DNA from: Geomonas diazotrophica
Lineage (GTDB): Bacteria; Desulfobacterota; Desulfuromonadia; Geobacterales; Geobacteraceae
DNA: 64,000 nucleotides
Reading direction: 5' to 3'
Assembly: GCF_018919385.1 (NCBI RefSeq)
Contig: NZ_JAHLMF010000002.1
Span: forward strand, 124,001-188,000
Position 1 is the stretch's first letter; each line of letters opens with the position of its first letter. The position numbers and the translations under genes were made by a program. The notes under the pieces were generated by a model. It had not been told where the DNA came from and made no database searches. It was given only the letters and a program-made list of their open reading frames with translations. Below are positions 8,537 through 18,368 of the stretch, one piece after another.

Positions 8537-9319
8537 CTATTTGTGGTACCCCAGCTTGTGGGAGATCTCCTCGCCGGAGCGGATCACCAGCGGGATCAGT
8601 TCCTTCTCCAGGCGCTCGTCGGTGAAGCGCATCGAGGGGCCGGAGATGCTCACCGCGCCGATGATGCGGCGGGTGTAGTCGCGGATCGGGGCGCCCACGC
8701 ACTTCACGCCGACATCCATCTCCTCGTCGTCGATGGCGTACCCCTGCTCGGCGATCACCTTGAGGTGCTTCTTCAGCTCCTCGCGGTCGGTGACCGTCTT
8801 CGGGGTGTAGCGCTTCATTTCCTTGGTGGGGAGGTAGTTCTCCAGCTCCTCGTCGGTCATGTAGGCGATCTGGACCTTGCCGGCTGCGGTGCAGTAGGCC
8901 GGCAGACGGGCACCCACGCGCGGCACGACCCTGACGGTCAGGTCGGTTTCCACCACGTCCAGGTAGACGATGTGGAACTCCTTGAGGATGGCGACGTAGG
9001 TGGTCTCGTTGCACTCCTTGACCAGCGCCTCGAGCACCGGGCGGGACTGGCGCAGAAGACCCATCTGCTTGATGAAGGTCTGCCCCAGCTCCAGGGTCTT
9101 GAGCCCAAGCCGGTAGTTCTCCGTTACCTTGTTCTGCTCTATGTAGTTCCGCGACTCCAGGGTAGCCAGAAGGCGGAAAACGTTGTTCTTGTGAAGCTTC
9201 AGCCTCTTGCTCAGCTCGGTCACACCCAGTTCGTCCACCTCGTCATGGAACTGTTCCAGGAGGTCGAGTGCGTGGGAGACGGCCTGAATGATGTACTCAG
9301 ATTTCTCTTTTTTCGCCAT
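8537..9319 (-). CDS. IclR-family transcriptional regulator
   Basis: The protein has about 260 residues. The N-terminal winged helix-turn-helix (about residues 10-75) contains the recognition region ELSKRLKLHKNNVFRLLATLESRNYIEQ. It is followed by the IclR effector domain with the conserved PAYCTAAGKVQIAY and GAVSISGPSMRF segments. IclR regulators bind small organic acids or aromatic compounds and often repress neighbouring catabolic genes. Here the neighbours do not form an obvious catabolic operon, so the target is unknown. The ATG at 9319 is preferred over GTG 9328 because AGGTG then lies six bases upstream. A palindrome at 9373-9389 in the upstream region is a candidate autoregulatory site. 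Confidence 0.88.
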   Translation of the reverse strand: MAKKEKSEYIIQAVSHALDLLEQFHDEVDELGVTELSKRLKLHKNNVFRLLATLESRNYIEQNKVTENYRLGLKTLELGQTFIKQMGLLRQSRPVLEALVKECNETTYVAILKEFHIVYLDVVETDLTVRVVPRVGARLPAYCTAAGKVQIAYMTDEELENYLPTKEMKRYTPKTVTDREELKKHLKVIAEQGYAIDDEEMDVGVKCVGAPIRDYTRRIIGAVSISGPSMRFTDERLEKELIPLVIRSGEEISHKLGYHK

Positions 9320-9645
9320 TGGCTGCACCTATGAATATCAGGAAAAATTTCAAACAATATTAACTAGGCCATTTGACAAGCCGTGTCAAGAAAATTAATC
9401 GCTTGATAAACCCTTTTAATGTGTTTAAACTCGCCCTACCGCTTCTCCCCGGAAGCCGCCCCGCAAGAGGTGCGGTAAAACAGCTTCCACTGGTAAAGTC
9501 GGCAGGATGCGACTCCGGATAGTGTCATACACGCAAAATATAGAATTATGTTCTAGAAATGTCAAGCAACAAGACGTTCGCAGCGATGCGATCTTGACGG
9601 TCTGGCGCCTGGGCATCGGCGCCGGCAAATCGGCGGAGAGCGACC
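9320..9645. promoter_or_regulatory. Divergent promoter region between the IclR gene and the haem-motif kinase
   Basis: No gene is visible in these 326 bases. The palindrome TTGACAAGCCGTGTCAA (9373-9389; six-base arms) lies about 55 bases upstream of the IclR start. A second inverted repeat, TAGAATTATGTTCTA (9541-9555), lies about 90 bases upstream of the kinase start in an AT-rich patch that probably holds its promoter. Confidence 0.4.
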
Positions 9646-11270
<1,625 letters not shown>

Positions 11271-11271
<1 letters not shown>

Positions 11272-11294
11272 AGCCGTATACAATACGGGCTTTT
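11271..11294 (+). terminator. Rho-independent terminator after the histidine kinase gene
   Basis: CCGTAT (11274-11279) pairs with ATACGG (11283-11288). The stem extends through AAG/CTT with one bulged G and is followed by TTTT. It starts at the last base of the stop codon. Confidence 0.65.
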
Positions 11295-11457
11295 CCCCTC
11301 GACGCTCACCCTCCCGGCGCCCCGCACCGGGCGCAACTGCGCGGAAGAAAACGATTGACAGCGGGGGGCCGTATTGTTAGTTTACGTTCGGGCCACGCCC
11401 GGCTCGCGCCGCACCCCGGCATGGCCGGCCCCAACGTCACGCAGTACCGGAGCAGCA

Positions 11458-11667
11458 GTGAACATCACCACCAACGGCGAAGCCGTATCGATCGATCCCC
11501 TCACGGTTCAGCAGTACCTGGTCTCCCTCGGCATCGACCCGCGCCGCGTCGCGGTCGAGCTGAACCTGGACATCCTTCCCAAGGCGCAGTACGAGACCAC
11601 CCTGCTCAAGGAGGGGGATGCCCTGGAGATCGTCCATTTCGTGGGAGGGGGCGCCGGCCGCGGCTAG
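11458..11667 (+). CDS. thiS: Sulfur carrier protein ThiS (with C-terminal extension)
   Basis: ThiS is the ubiquitin-like sulfur donor for the thiazole of thiamine. Its C-terminal Gly-Gly is adenylated and converted to a thiocarboxylate. The 69-residue product starts at GTG 11458 (GGAG five bases upstream) and shows the family pattern: short beta-strand, [28 protein letters not shown] and [12 protein letters not shown]. The usual family ending is Gly-Gly at the terminus, but here four residues (AGRG) follow the GGG run, so the protein may need trimming before activation. thiG follows about 100 bases later and thiE overlaps thiG, forming a thiamine operon. Confidence 0.85.
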   Translation: MNITTNGEAVSIDPLTVQQYLVSLGIDPRRVAVELNLDILPKAQYETTLLKEGDALEIVHFVGGGAGRG

Positions 11668-11770
11668 GCGGCTCCCGCGGCGGGCCGCCGGCCCGTCTCC
11701 CGCTCACCTTGAGGCCCCGCAGCAGCCGGGCCGACCATCTAGACAAGTCGCTACCGATTGGAGAACAGTG

Positions 11771-12553
11771 ATGCCCGTAACAAACGACAAGCTCGTCATC
11801 GCAGGACGCGAATTCGACTCCCGCCTCATGGTGGGGACCGGCAAGTACGCCGATTTCCAGCAGATGGTGCGCGCCATCGAGGTGTCCGGCGCCCAGATCA
11901 TCACCGTGGCGGTGAGAAGGGTGAACATCTCGGACCGGAGCAAGGAATCCCTTTTAGACCACATCGACCTGAAGAAATATACACTGCTCCCCAACACCGC
12001 CGGCTGCTACAACGCCGAGGACGCCATCCGCACCTGTCGGCTCGCCCGCGAGGCGGGGCTCTCCGACTTCGTGAAACTCGAGGTGCTCGGGGACGAGAAG
12101 ACGCTCTTCCCCAACAACGAGGAACTCCTGAAGGCGGCCAAGGTGCTCATCGCGGAAGGGTTCACCGTGCTCCCCTACACAAGCGACGACCCGATCATCT
12201 GCAAGAAGCTTGAGGACATGGGTTGCGCCGCGGTGATGCCGCTGGGCGCTCCGATCGGCTCCGGCCTTGGCATCCGCAACCCGTACAACATCCAGATCAT
12301 CCTGGAGACGGTCAAGGTCCCGGTGATCGTGGACGCCGGCGTGGGCACAGCCTCCGATGCGGCCATCGCCATGGAGCTTGGCTGCGACGGCGTCCTCATG
12401 AACACCGCGATCGCCGGCGCCCAGGACCCGGTCGCCATGGCCGAGGCGATGAACCTCGCGGTCAGGGCGGGAAGGCTCGCCTACCGCGCCGGGCGCATCC
12501 CGAGGAAGCTCTACGCCAGCGCCTCCTCCCCCCTGGCGGGTCTCATCGCGTGA
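11771..12553 (+). CDS. thiG: Thiazole synthase
   Basis: ThiG condenses deoxyxylulose phosphate, dehydroglycine (or glyoxylate imine) and the ThiS thiocarboxylate into the thiazole phosphate. The 260-residue TIM-barrel protein is of standard length. It shows [12 protein letters not shown] near the N-terminus, [15 protein letters not shown] (the Schiff-base Lys region) and the phosphate-binding loops [11 protein letters not shown] and [12 protein letters not shown]. The open frame extends upstream to 11618, but the family N-terminus and the ATG at 11771 fix the start. The stop codon overlaps the GTG of thiE (GTGA). Confidence 0.95.
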   Translation: MPVTNDKLVIAGREFDSRLMVGTGKYADFQQMVRAIEVSGAQIITVAVRRVNISDRSKESLLDHIDLKKYTLLPNTAGCYNAEDAIRTCRLAREAGLSDFVKLEVLGDEKTLFPNNEELLKAAKVLIAEGFTVLPYTSDDPIICKKLEDMGCAAVMPLGAPIGSGLGIRNPYNIQIILETVKVPVIVDAGVGTASDAAIAMELGCDGVLMNTAIAGAQDPVAMAEAMNLAVRAGRLAYRAGRIPRKLYASASSPLAGLIA

Positions 12554-13209
12554 AAGGGCTCGACTCCCCCTGGATAGACTTCAACCTCTACCTGATCACC
12601 GGGCGCGGCGAGACCCTCGGGCGCAACCTGGAGTTCGTGGTAGAGGAGGCGCTCAGGGGGGGAGTGCGCGCCGTGCAGCTCAGGGACAAGGGGAGCAGCA
12701 CCAAGGAGCTCTACGAGACGGCCCAGGAGCTGCGCCGCCTCACCTCGCGCTACGGCGCCAGGCTCTTCGTGAACGACCGCGTCGACGTGGCGCTGGCGGT
12801 GGACGCCGACGGGGTCCACATCGGCAGCTCCAGCCTGCCGCTTTACAAGGTGCGCAGGCTCCTGGGTGAGCGCAAGCTGATCGGGGTCTCCTGCCACAAC
12901 CAGACCCAGGCCATCACGGCCCAGGAGATGGGGGCCGACTTCATCACCTTCGGCCCGGTCTACTACACCCCCAGCAAGGCCGAGTACGGCGAGCCGGTGG
13001 GGCTGGACAAACTGAACAAGGTGGCGCAGATGCTGCAGATCCCGGTGTTCGCGCTGGGGGGGGTGAACCTCGAGAACTGCGCCGAGACTGTCGCTGGTGA
13101 GGCGCGCGGCATCGCCCTCATCTCGGCCATCCTTTCCGCGGCGGACCCGCGCGACGCGGCCAAGAAGCTCCTGGCCCTGCTCCACCCGCTCGAGGAGCAC
13201 AACGACTAG
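12550..13209 (+). CDS. thiE: Thiamine phosphate synthase
   Basis: ThiE joins hydroxymethylpyrimidine diphosphate with thiazole phosphate to give thiamine monophosphate. The 219-residue protein starts at GTG 12550, sharing four bases with the thiG stop, which suggests translational coupling. Recognisable segments are [14 protein letters not shown] (pyrophosphate-binding region), [52 protein letters not shown] and VFALGGV, in the family order. The product would be completed to the diphosphate by the distant thiL in this window. The pyrimidine branch gene thiC is not in the window. Confidence 0.95.
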   Translation: MKGLDSPWIDFNLYLITGRGETLGRNLEFVVEEALRGGVRAVQLRDKGSSTKELYETAQELRRLTSRYGARLFVNDRVDVALAVDADGVHIGSSSLPLYKVRRLLGERKLIGVSCHNQTQAITAQEMGADFITFGPVYYTPSKAEYGEPVGLDKLNKVAQMLQIPVFALGGVNLENCAETVAGEARGIALISAILSAADPRDAAKKLLALLHPLEEHND

Positions 13210-14163
13210 ATGACTGCCGGCACAACCATCCATAGCGAGCTTCGCATCAACTCCTACGGTTCCTACTTGAGGCGCCGCTTCGGCTGCCGCGTCAGCAAGG
13301 TGAACGTGGACGGGGGCTTCACCTGCCCCAACCGCGACGGCAGCCGCGGCACCGGCGGATGCATCTACTGCGACAACAGCTCCTTCTCCCCCAAGGAGAC
13401 CCAGCCCCTGATCCCGATCGAGGAGCAGATGGCCGCCGGGATGGAGTACCACCGCAGCCGCCTCTCCAGCGACAAGTTCATCGTCTACTTCCAGAAGTAC
13501 ACCAACACCTACGGCCCGGTGGAGAAGCTTGCGGATCTGTACCGGCGTGCCCTGGCCCACCCCGACGTCCTGGGGATCTCGGTCGGCACCCGTCCCGATT
13601 CGCTCACCCCCGCCGCCATCGAGCTTTTGACCGACCTCGCGCGCGAGCACTACGTCTGCGTGGAGCTCGGCCTGCAGTCCATGGACGACGCCATCCTCAC
13701 CCGGATCAACCGCGGCCACACCCTGGCCGAGTACCTCGACGCGGTGCAGCGGCTCTCCGGCCGCGGCCTGGATATCTGCACCCACCTGATCTACGGCTTC
13801 CCCGGGGAGACCAGGAGCGGCTTTTTGAAGACTGCGCGTCTCATCGCCGGGCTCCCCGTCAACTCGGTCAAGCTGCACCAGCTGCACGCGGTGGAGAACA
13901 CAAGGCTCGCCCAGATGTACCGGGACGGGAGCTGGCAGCCGATCGGCATCGACGAGTACGTGGCGACCGCCTGCGACTTCCTGGAGGAACTCCCGGCGCG
14001 GGTCACGGTGCAGCGGCTCTACGGCTCGGCCCCCCTTTCCATCCGGGTCGCGCCGAACTGGAACCTGAAGAACAACCAGATGTGGTACGCCGTGATCAAC
14101 GAGCTGAGAAGGCGCGGCAGCTGGCAGGGATGCCGGCTCGCCAGCGAGGTCAGGGCGGCCTGA
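13210..14163 (+). CDS. Radical SAM protein, YhcC/TIGR01212-like
   Basis: The 317-residue protein starts immediately after the thiE stop. The N-terminal part has the uncommon radical SAM signature of this family, CPNRDGSRGTGGCIYC, where the cluster Cys residues are spaced more widely than in the classic CxxxCxxC. Further segments such as ISVGTRPDSL, VCVELGLQSMDDAILTRINRGH and HLIYGFPGET match the SAM-binding barrel. Family members (YhcC type) are poorly characterised oxidoreductase-like enzymes, with no proven reaction that I can name. Position behind thiE suggests co-transcription, not necessarily a role in thiamine synthesis. Confidence 0.88.
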   Translation: MTAGTTIHSELRINSYGSYLRRRFGCRVSKVNVDGGFTCPNRDGSRGTGGCIYCDNSSFSPKETQPLIPIEEQMAAGMEYHRSRLSSDKFIVYFQKYTNTYGPVEKLADLYRRALAHPDVLGISVGTRPDSLTPAAIELLTDLAREHYVCVELGLQSMDDAILTRINRGHTLAEYLDAVQRLSGRGLDICTHLIYGFPGETRSGFLKTARLIAGLPVNSVKLHQLHAVENTRLAQMYRDGSWQPIGIDEYVATACDFLEELPARVTVQRLYGSAPLSIRVAPNWNLKNNQMWYAVINELRRRGSWQGCRLASEVRAA

Positions 14164-14173
14164 GAGGAGAACC

Positions 14174-14830
14174 ATGAAGACGGCACAACTGGTCGGAAGC
14201 GCGGAACCGGTGAGGATCGGCAAGATCCTCTGCATCGGGCGCAACTACGCGGACCACATAAAGGAACTGGGCAACGAGGTACCGGAGCGCCCGGTGATCT
14301 TCACCAAGCCCGCCACCTGCGTGATCGGCGCCGGCGAGGAGGTGGTGATCCCCTCCTACTCAAGCGACTGCCACCACGAGGCGGAGCTGGCGCTTCTGAT
14401 CGGCAGGAAAGGGAGCAACATCCCCCCCGAGCAGGCACTCTCCCACGTCGCGGGGTACGCCGTCGCCATCGACCTGACCCTGCGGGACGTGCAGGCGGAG
14501 CTCAAGAAGAAGGGGCTTCCCTGGGACATCGCCAAGGGGTTCGACACCGCCTGCCCCCTCTCCCCCTTCGTCCCGGCGGAGCAGGTGGCCGACCCGCACC
14601 AGCTGCGCATCACGCTCACCGTGAACGGCGAGAAACGCCAGGACGGCGGCACCGAGCTCATGATCCACCGCATCCCCGAGCTGTTGGCCTACCTTTCCTC
14701 CATCTTCACGCTGGAGCCGGGGGACCTGGTGCTGACCGGCACGCCGGCGGGGGTCGGCCCGATCAAAAGCGGCGACCGCGTGGTCGCCGAGATCGCCGGG
14801 GTGGGGAACATCGCCGTTTCGGTACGCTAG
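14174..14830 (+). CDS. Fumarylacetoacetate hydrolase family protein (probable acylpyruvase)
   Basis: This is a 218-residue protein with the FAH fold. Seen in order are KILCIGRNYADHIKELGNEVPERPVIFTKP near the N-terminus, the metal-binding EAELALLIG stretch, GYAVAIDLTLRDVQ, and the C-terminal PGDLVLTGTPAGVGPIKSGD loop. Length and motifs match the single-domain YcgM/FAHD1 type, which hydrolyses acylpyruvates or decarboxylates oxaloacetate with Mg2+. The exact substrate cannot be read from sequence. The ATG follows GAGGAG, ten bases after the radical SAM gene. Confidence 0.87.
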   Translation: MKTAQLVGSAEPVRIGKILCIGRNYADHIKELGNEVPERPVIFTKPATCVIGAGEEVVIPSYSSDCHHEAELALLIGRKGSNIPPEQALSHVAGYAVAIDLTLRDVQAELKKKGLPWDIAKGFDTACPLSPFVPAEQVADPHQLRITLTVNGEKRQDGGTELMIHRIPELLAYLSSIFTLEPGDLVLTGTPAGVGPIKSGDRVVAEIAGVGNIAVSVR

Positions 14831-14857
14831 CAGTCCAGACCATAAGGAGGTTTGCCA

Positions 14858-15001
14858 ATGACGAACGAGAAAAGCTGCCCGGATTGCCAGGGGCTCATGA
14901 TCCTGATGCCGGGTTGAGGTGGCCTCTTCTGGCGGTGCCAGAAGTGTGGCAAGAAGCTTCCCCTGAGCGGAGACAACTCCAAAGGGTGCGGCTGCAGTTA
15001 A
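14858..15001 (+). CDS. Small zinc-ribbon ORF with in-frame TGA; candidate selenoprotein or nonsense-interrupted gene
   Basis: A strong AAGGAGG box seven bases upstream introduces an ATG at 14858. The frame encodes 47 residues if the TGA at 14915-14917 (codon 20) is read through. Before it lie Cys7 and Cys10 (CPDC). After it come Cys27 and Cys30 (CQKC) and a C-terminal CGC, so both halves of a zinc ribbon are kept in frame around the TGA. The alignment of spacing (G-x-G-G-L-F-x-x-C) resembles the topoisomerase-type zinc finger, where the TGA position is usually Arg or Lys. Just after the TGA is a perfect hairpin with a GGT loop, matching bacterial SECIS geometry. Readthrough with selenocysteine, or a CGA-to-TGA nonsense mutation, both fit. 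It follows the FAH gene by 27 bases. Confidence 0.55.
14918..14950 (+). promoter_or_regulatory. SECIS-like hairpin directly after the in-frame TGA
   Basis: CTTCTGGC (14926-14933) pairs perfectly with GCCAGAAG (14937-14944) around a GGT loop. A lower GCC/GGC stem (14922-14924 with 14948-14950) leaves an unpaired U at 14925. The loop begins 16 bases after the TGA and starts with G, both within the range described for bacterial SECIS elements. Confidence 0.45.
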
Positions 15002-15007
15002 AGAAAG

Positions 15008-15030
15008 GCCCCTCTCCTCTCGGGAGAGGG
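15008..15030. repeat. Fragment of a REP-like palindromic repeat
   Basis: CCTCTC and GGGAGAGGG form a short palindrome of the same sequence style as the larger element at 50561-50675. It lies in the gap behind the TGA-containing ORF. Confidence 0.35.
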
Positions 15031-15061
15031 TGCAGCGGAAGATCATCGCTGCCGGGAAAGA

Positions 15062-15092
15062 AGAAAGGGGGCTCGAACGAGCCCCCTTTTTC
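15062..15092. terminator. Bidirectional terminator between convergent genes
   Basis: AAAGGGGGCTCG (15064-15075) pairs with CGAGCCCCCTTT (15078-15089) around AA, followed by TT. The A-run on the other side lets it also end the minus-strand GGDEF-EAL transcript. Confidence 0.92.
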
Positions 15093-15111
15093 CGTCCCCC
15101 CCCCGGCCGGT

Positions 15112-17340
15112 TCAGACCGGCACCGCCGGTGCCCCGGCGCCCCCCGTCCAGACCGATCCGGCCTCCTCCCGCATCCGCTCCTCCCGGAGCACCTCGAGCA
15201 GACGCTCCTCGGAGAGCGGGCGGTGGTAGTAATACCCCTGCAGCTCGTCGCAGCCGCGCTGCGCCAGGTATTCCGCCTGTTCCCGGCTTTCCACCCCTTC
15301 CGCGATGACGTGGAGTTCCATCGCCTTGGCGATCCCGATGATGGCGTCCACGATGGCGCGCTCGTCGGGGAGCTCGCAGACGTTCTTGATGAAGGCGCGG
15401 TCGATCTTCAGGTGGTCGATGGGGAAGTTTTTCAGGTACTGCAGCGACGAATAGCCGGTGCCGAAGTCGTCGATGCCGATGGAGACGTTGAGCCCCTTCA
15501 GGCGGCAGAGCTTGGCGATGGTTTCGTCGACGTTCTTGATGAGGCAGGTCTCGGTGAGCTCCAGCTCCAGCAGTGCCGGGTCCACCCCGCTCTGCTCCAC
15601 CACCTCCTCGACGGTGCGGCACAGGTCCCCGCGCACAAACTGGCGCCCCGAGATGTTGACCGACATCCTCAACGGCCGGCACCCCGCCTCCTGCCATTGC
15701 CGCAACTTGAGACAGGCGGTGTTCAGCACCCAACCTCCCAGGGGAATGATGATGCCGGTCTCTTCGGCCATCGGGATGAAGGCATCCGGCATCACCCTCC
15801 CCTTTTCCGGGCTCATCCAGCGCACCAGCGCCTCCACCGCGGCGATCCGCCCGCTGCGGGCGTCCACGATGGGCTGGTACTCCAGGAAAAACTCATCGCG
15901 GTCCAGGGCCATCCAGAGGTCGAATTCGAGCCGCATGCGGTCCTGCAGCTTCTGGTTCATCTGGGCGCTGTAGAAACAGAACTCCACGTCCGGCCGTTTT
16001 TTGGCGTTGTACATGGCGATGTCGGCGTTCTTCAGAAGGTTTTCCGGGGAAGTGCCGTCGTCGGGGTAAACTGATACGCCGATGCTCGCCCCAACGTAGA
16101 CTTCCCTGCCGCTGACCTCGTAGACCGGGGTGAGGCGCCTGAGCAGGTTTTGCGCGATACAGCTTGCATTCTCCTCCTTGTCCAGGGTCGCCACCACCAC
16201 GAACTCGTCCCCCCCAAGCCGCGCCAGGGTGTCCTTCTTGCGCACCGAGTTTTTCAGGCGGCGGGCCACCTCGATCAGTATCTGGTCCCCCGCCTCGTGA
16301 CCGAGGGTGTCGTTGATAGGCTTGAAGCCGTTGAGATCGAAGAAGAGGGTGGCCATCTTGAGCCCCTCGCGCTGCGCCACGTCGATGGTATGCTCCATCC
16401 GGTCCAGCAGCATGCGGCGGTTCAACAGCCCGGTCAGGCTGTCATAGTAGGCCAGGGTCTCAAGCTGTTCCGCACTGCGCTTTTTCTCGGTGACGTCCTC
16501 CAAAAGGGTCGCCACCATCCCCTCACCCATGGGAAAGGTGTTCACGGTGAATACCCGTCCCGTCCCTTCCTGTTCCAGCTCCAGGCTCACCTCCCCCTGC
16601 AGCGCCCCTTGGACAGCCCCCCGCACCGGGGCGAAAAGCCCCCCCTGCAACTGGCGGATGCTCTTGCCGATGTCGTCCCGTCCGAAGCCGAACACCGACG
16701 CGGCCGCAGGGTTGGTGTCCGCCAGAACCAGGTCTGCCTCGCCCCCGTCTCCCGCGACGATCCGGTAAAGTGCCAGCCCCTCTTTGAGCGACTCGTAGAC
16801 CGAACGGTACTTTTCCTCGCTCTGTTTAAGGCTGCGGTAGGCATTCTCGATGGCCCTAAGCGGCACGGTGCGCAGCCGGAAGAAGGTGAAGCCCGCGCCG
16901 ATCGCCCCCAGGCAGAGCAAGAGCGCGGTCACCATGAGGGTCGGGGCCAGCGAGCGAGAGACCACAAGGACGGCCACCCGGTGCCCGGCGTCGTGGACCG
17001 GGAAGGATTTGGAAAGAATCGGCGGCAGCACCTTGTCCGAGCTCTCCGCGACCACCTCCCCTTTCAGGTTGTAGAGTACCCGCCGTTCCGTGGTCTGCGT
17101 CGAGCGGCGCGCCAGGAGCTCCTTCAGGCGCAGCTCTTCGAACTCCCACATCTTCGGGTTCGCCACCACCAAGGTGCCCACGACGCGCGCGTTGATCTCC
17201 CCCTCCGTTTCGATGACCCCGGTCATGTGCGAGAAGGCCATCACGAAGTAGATCGCGGGCGGCACCATCGTCAGCACGGCGGAGAGGATCCCCGCGGTGA
17301 TGGTGGTGCTGCGGCGTATGGAGCGGCTGTGTTCGATCAT
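15112..17340 (-). CDS. Membrane-bound PAS-GGDEF-EAL c-di-GMP turnover protein
   Basis: In the 742-residue protein, two membrane helices (about residues 13-38 and 132-155) enclose a periplasmic loop of about 95 residues. A PAS-like domain follows (about 170-285), then GGDEF (about 300-460) with an intact RLGGDEF active site and DLNGFKPINDTLGHEAGD. The C-terminal EAL domain (about 475-720) keeps VEALVRW, the NISGRQF region, ELTET, DDFGTGYSSL, LKIDRAFI and EGVE. Both synthesis and hydrolysis of c-di-GMP therefore look possible. Its ATG overlaps the stop of the upstream periplasmic binding protein gene (ATGA), so the two are translated together and probably work as a ligand-binding and output pair. 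Confidence 0.93.
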   Translation of the reverse strand: MIEHSRSIRRSTTITAGILSAVLTMVPPAIYFVMAFSHMTGVIETEGEINARVVGTLVVANPKMWEFEELRLKELLARRSTQTTERRVLYNLKGEVVAESSDKVLPPILSKSFPVHDAGHRVAVLVVSRSLAPTLMVTALLLCLGAIGAGFTFFRLRTVPLRAIENAYRSLKQSEEKYRSVYESLKEGLALYRIVAGDGGEADLVLADTNPAAASVFGFGRDDIGKSIRQLQGGLFAPVRGAVQGALQGEVSLELEQEGTGRVFTVNTFPMGEGMVATLLEDVTEKKRSAEQLETLAYYDSLTGLLNRRMLLDRMEHTIDVAQREGLKMATLFFDLNGFKPINDTLGHEAGDQILIEVARRLKNSVRKKDTLARLGGDEFVVVATLDKEENASCIAQNLLRRLTPVYEVSGREVYVGASIGVSVYPDDGTSPENLLKNADIAMYNAKKRPDVEFCFYSAQMNQKLQDRMRLEFDLWMALDRDEFFLEYQPIVDARSGRIAAVEALVRWMSPEKGRVMPDAFIPMAEETGIIIPLGGWVLNTACLKLRQWQEAGCRPLRMSVNISGRQFVRGDLCRTVEEVVEQSGVDPALLELELTETCLIKNVDETIAKLCRLKGLNVSIGIDDFGTGYSSLQYLKNFPIDHLKIDRAFIKNVCELPDERAIVDAIIGIAKAMELHVIAEGVESREQAEYLAQRGCDELQGYYYHRPLSEERLLEVLREERMREEAGSVWTGGAGAPAVPV

Positions 17341-18167
17341 TTCGCCTCGGTGATGAGGAGTCCGTGCTTGGCGGCGACGGCGCGCCCCTTCTTCGAGTAG
17401 AGGAACTTGATGAATTTAGTGACCGAGGCGGGGGCGTCCTTGCGGGTGACCAGGTACATCTCCTTGAGGTGGCGGTACCTCCCGGTGGCGAGGGTGGCGA
17501 CGCTCGGCTGCACCCCGTCCAGCTTCAGGACGCTCACCGCGTTCGGCTCGGAAAGCGCCAGCGTCAGTGCCATCACGGCTACGGCCCCTTCCGTCTTCTT
17601 GACGGAGTCGAAGGTCTCGTTATCGGTTATGCCCACGAGCATGTCCTTGCGCGCGTGCGCCGCGGCCACCCCCCGGTCCATCTCCGGCGACAGGGAACGG
17701 GTCAGCTTGGTGTCCGTATCCTCGACCGGACGCAGCACCACCCGGACCAGCTCTCCTCCGGGCCACTTGGCGCTGCTGCCGGCGTACATCGCCGCCAGTT
17801 CCTTCAGCGTCACGCCGCTCGCCCGGACTCCGCGATTGGCGAGCACAGCCATTGGTGTCCGCCCCCACTCCTGCTGAACCAGCCCCTCCACGCTTTCGGC
17901 GGGTTTCAGCGGCCGGCTGGAAACGGCGAGATCGAGAGCGTTCCTGGACACGGCCTTGATGGCGGCGGAGCTCCCGAGGCTCTTCTCCATTACCACGACA
18001 CATCCGCGGCTTTCCTTCTGGAATGCCGCCGTCAGCGGCTTTACCACCACAAGGCCGCTGCCGGTGCCGTTGATCCTGAGGGTTTCCGCGGCCGAGGAGG
18101 CCGGGGGGAACACGAGGGGGGAAAGGACGGCCACGACGGCCAATGCTGCCTGGACGAAAGACGGCAT
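17337..18167 (-). CDS. Periplasmic substrate-binding protein, PstS-like
   Basis: The 276-residue protein has a signal peptide (VQAALAVVAVLSPLVFPPASSAA) and a type II binding-protein fold. Segments resembling phosphate-binding proteins include LRINGTGSGLVVVKPLTAAF, SLGSSAAIKAVSRNALDLAVSSRPL and ETFDSVKKTEGAVAVM. The start ATG follows AGGAG. No permease or ATPase gene is adjacent; instead the stop overlaps the start of a GGDEF-EAL gene. It is therefore likely to be a ligand receptor that controls the membrane protein rather than a transport component. The ligand is unproven; phosphate or another oxyanion is a guess from family resemblance. Confidence 0.82.
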   Translation of the reverse strand: MPSFVQAALAVVAVLSPLVFPPASSAAETLRINGTGSGLVVVKPLTAAFQKESRGCVVVMEKSLGSSAAIKAVSRNALDLAVSSRPLKPAESVEGLVQQEWGRTPMAVLANRGVRASGVTLKELAAMYAGSSAKWPGGELVRVVLRPVEDTDTKLTRSLSPEMDRGVAAAHARKDMLVGITDNETFDSVKKTEGAVAVMALTLALSEPNAVSVLKLDGVQPSVATLATGRYRHLKEMYLVTRKDAPASVTKFIKFLYSKKGRAVAAKHGLLITEAK

Positions 18168-18368
18168 TGTTGTTCTCCTGTCAAACAGAATGGGAATGGG
18201 ACCTGCGAGGGGCGCGGGGAGGTAGCGAAACGGCCACCGTCAATCCTAGCGTTATATCGGTTTTTACGATGTGATCTTAAGTACTATATACGGAAAATGC
18301 CATACAGGGGGGGGATGATGCGGGTGGCGAGAGAGCGGCGCGAGGCCCCGCGCTCGCAGGAGGGGCGG

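Noticed and set aside
11272-11457. TPP riboswitch upstream of thiS
   Set aside because: A TPP riboswitch was expected before a thiamine operon, but the conserved CTGAGA and ACCTGA elements are absent. Only a terminator of the previous gene and a weak TTGACA are seen.
11618-11770. 51-codon N-terminal extension of thiG
   Set aside because: The extension overlaps thiS, is Arg/Ala/Pro-rich and lacks a ribosome site. The family N-terminus begins at the ATG 11771.
18168-18368. GEMM (c-di-GMP) riboswitch near the c-di-GMP genes
   Set aside because: A GGTAGCG-like string is present, but the conserved GGCAAA block and pairing pattern are not.
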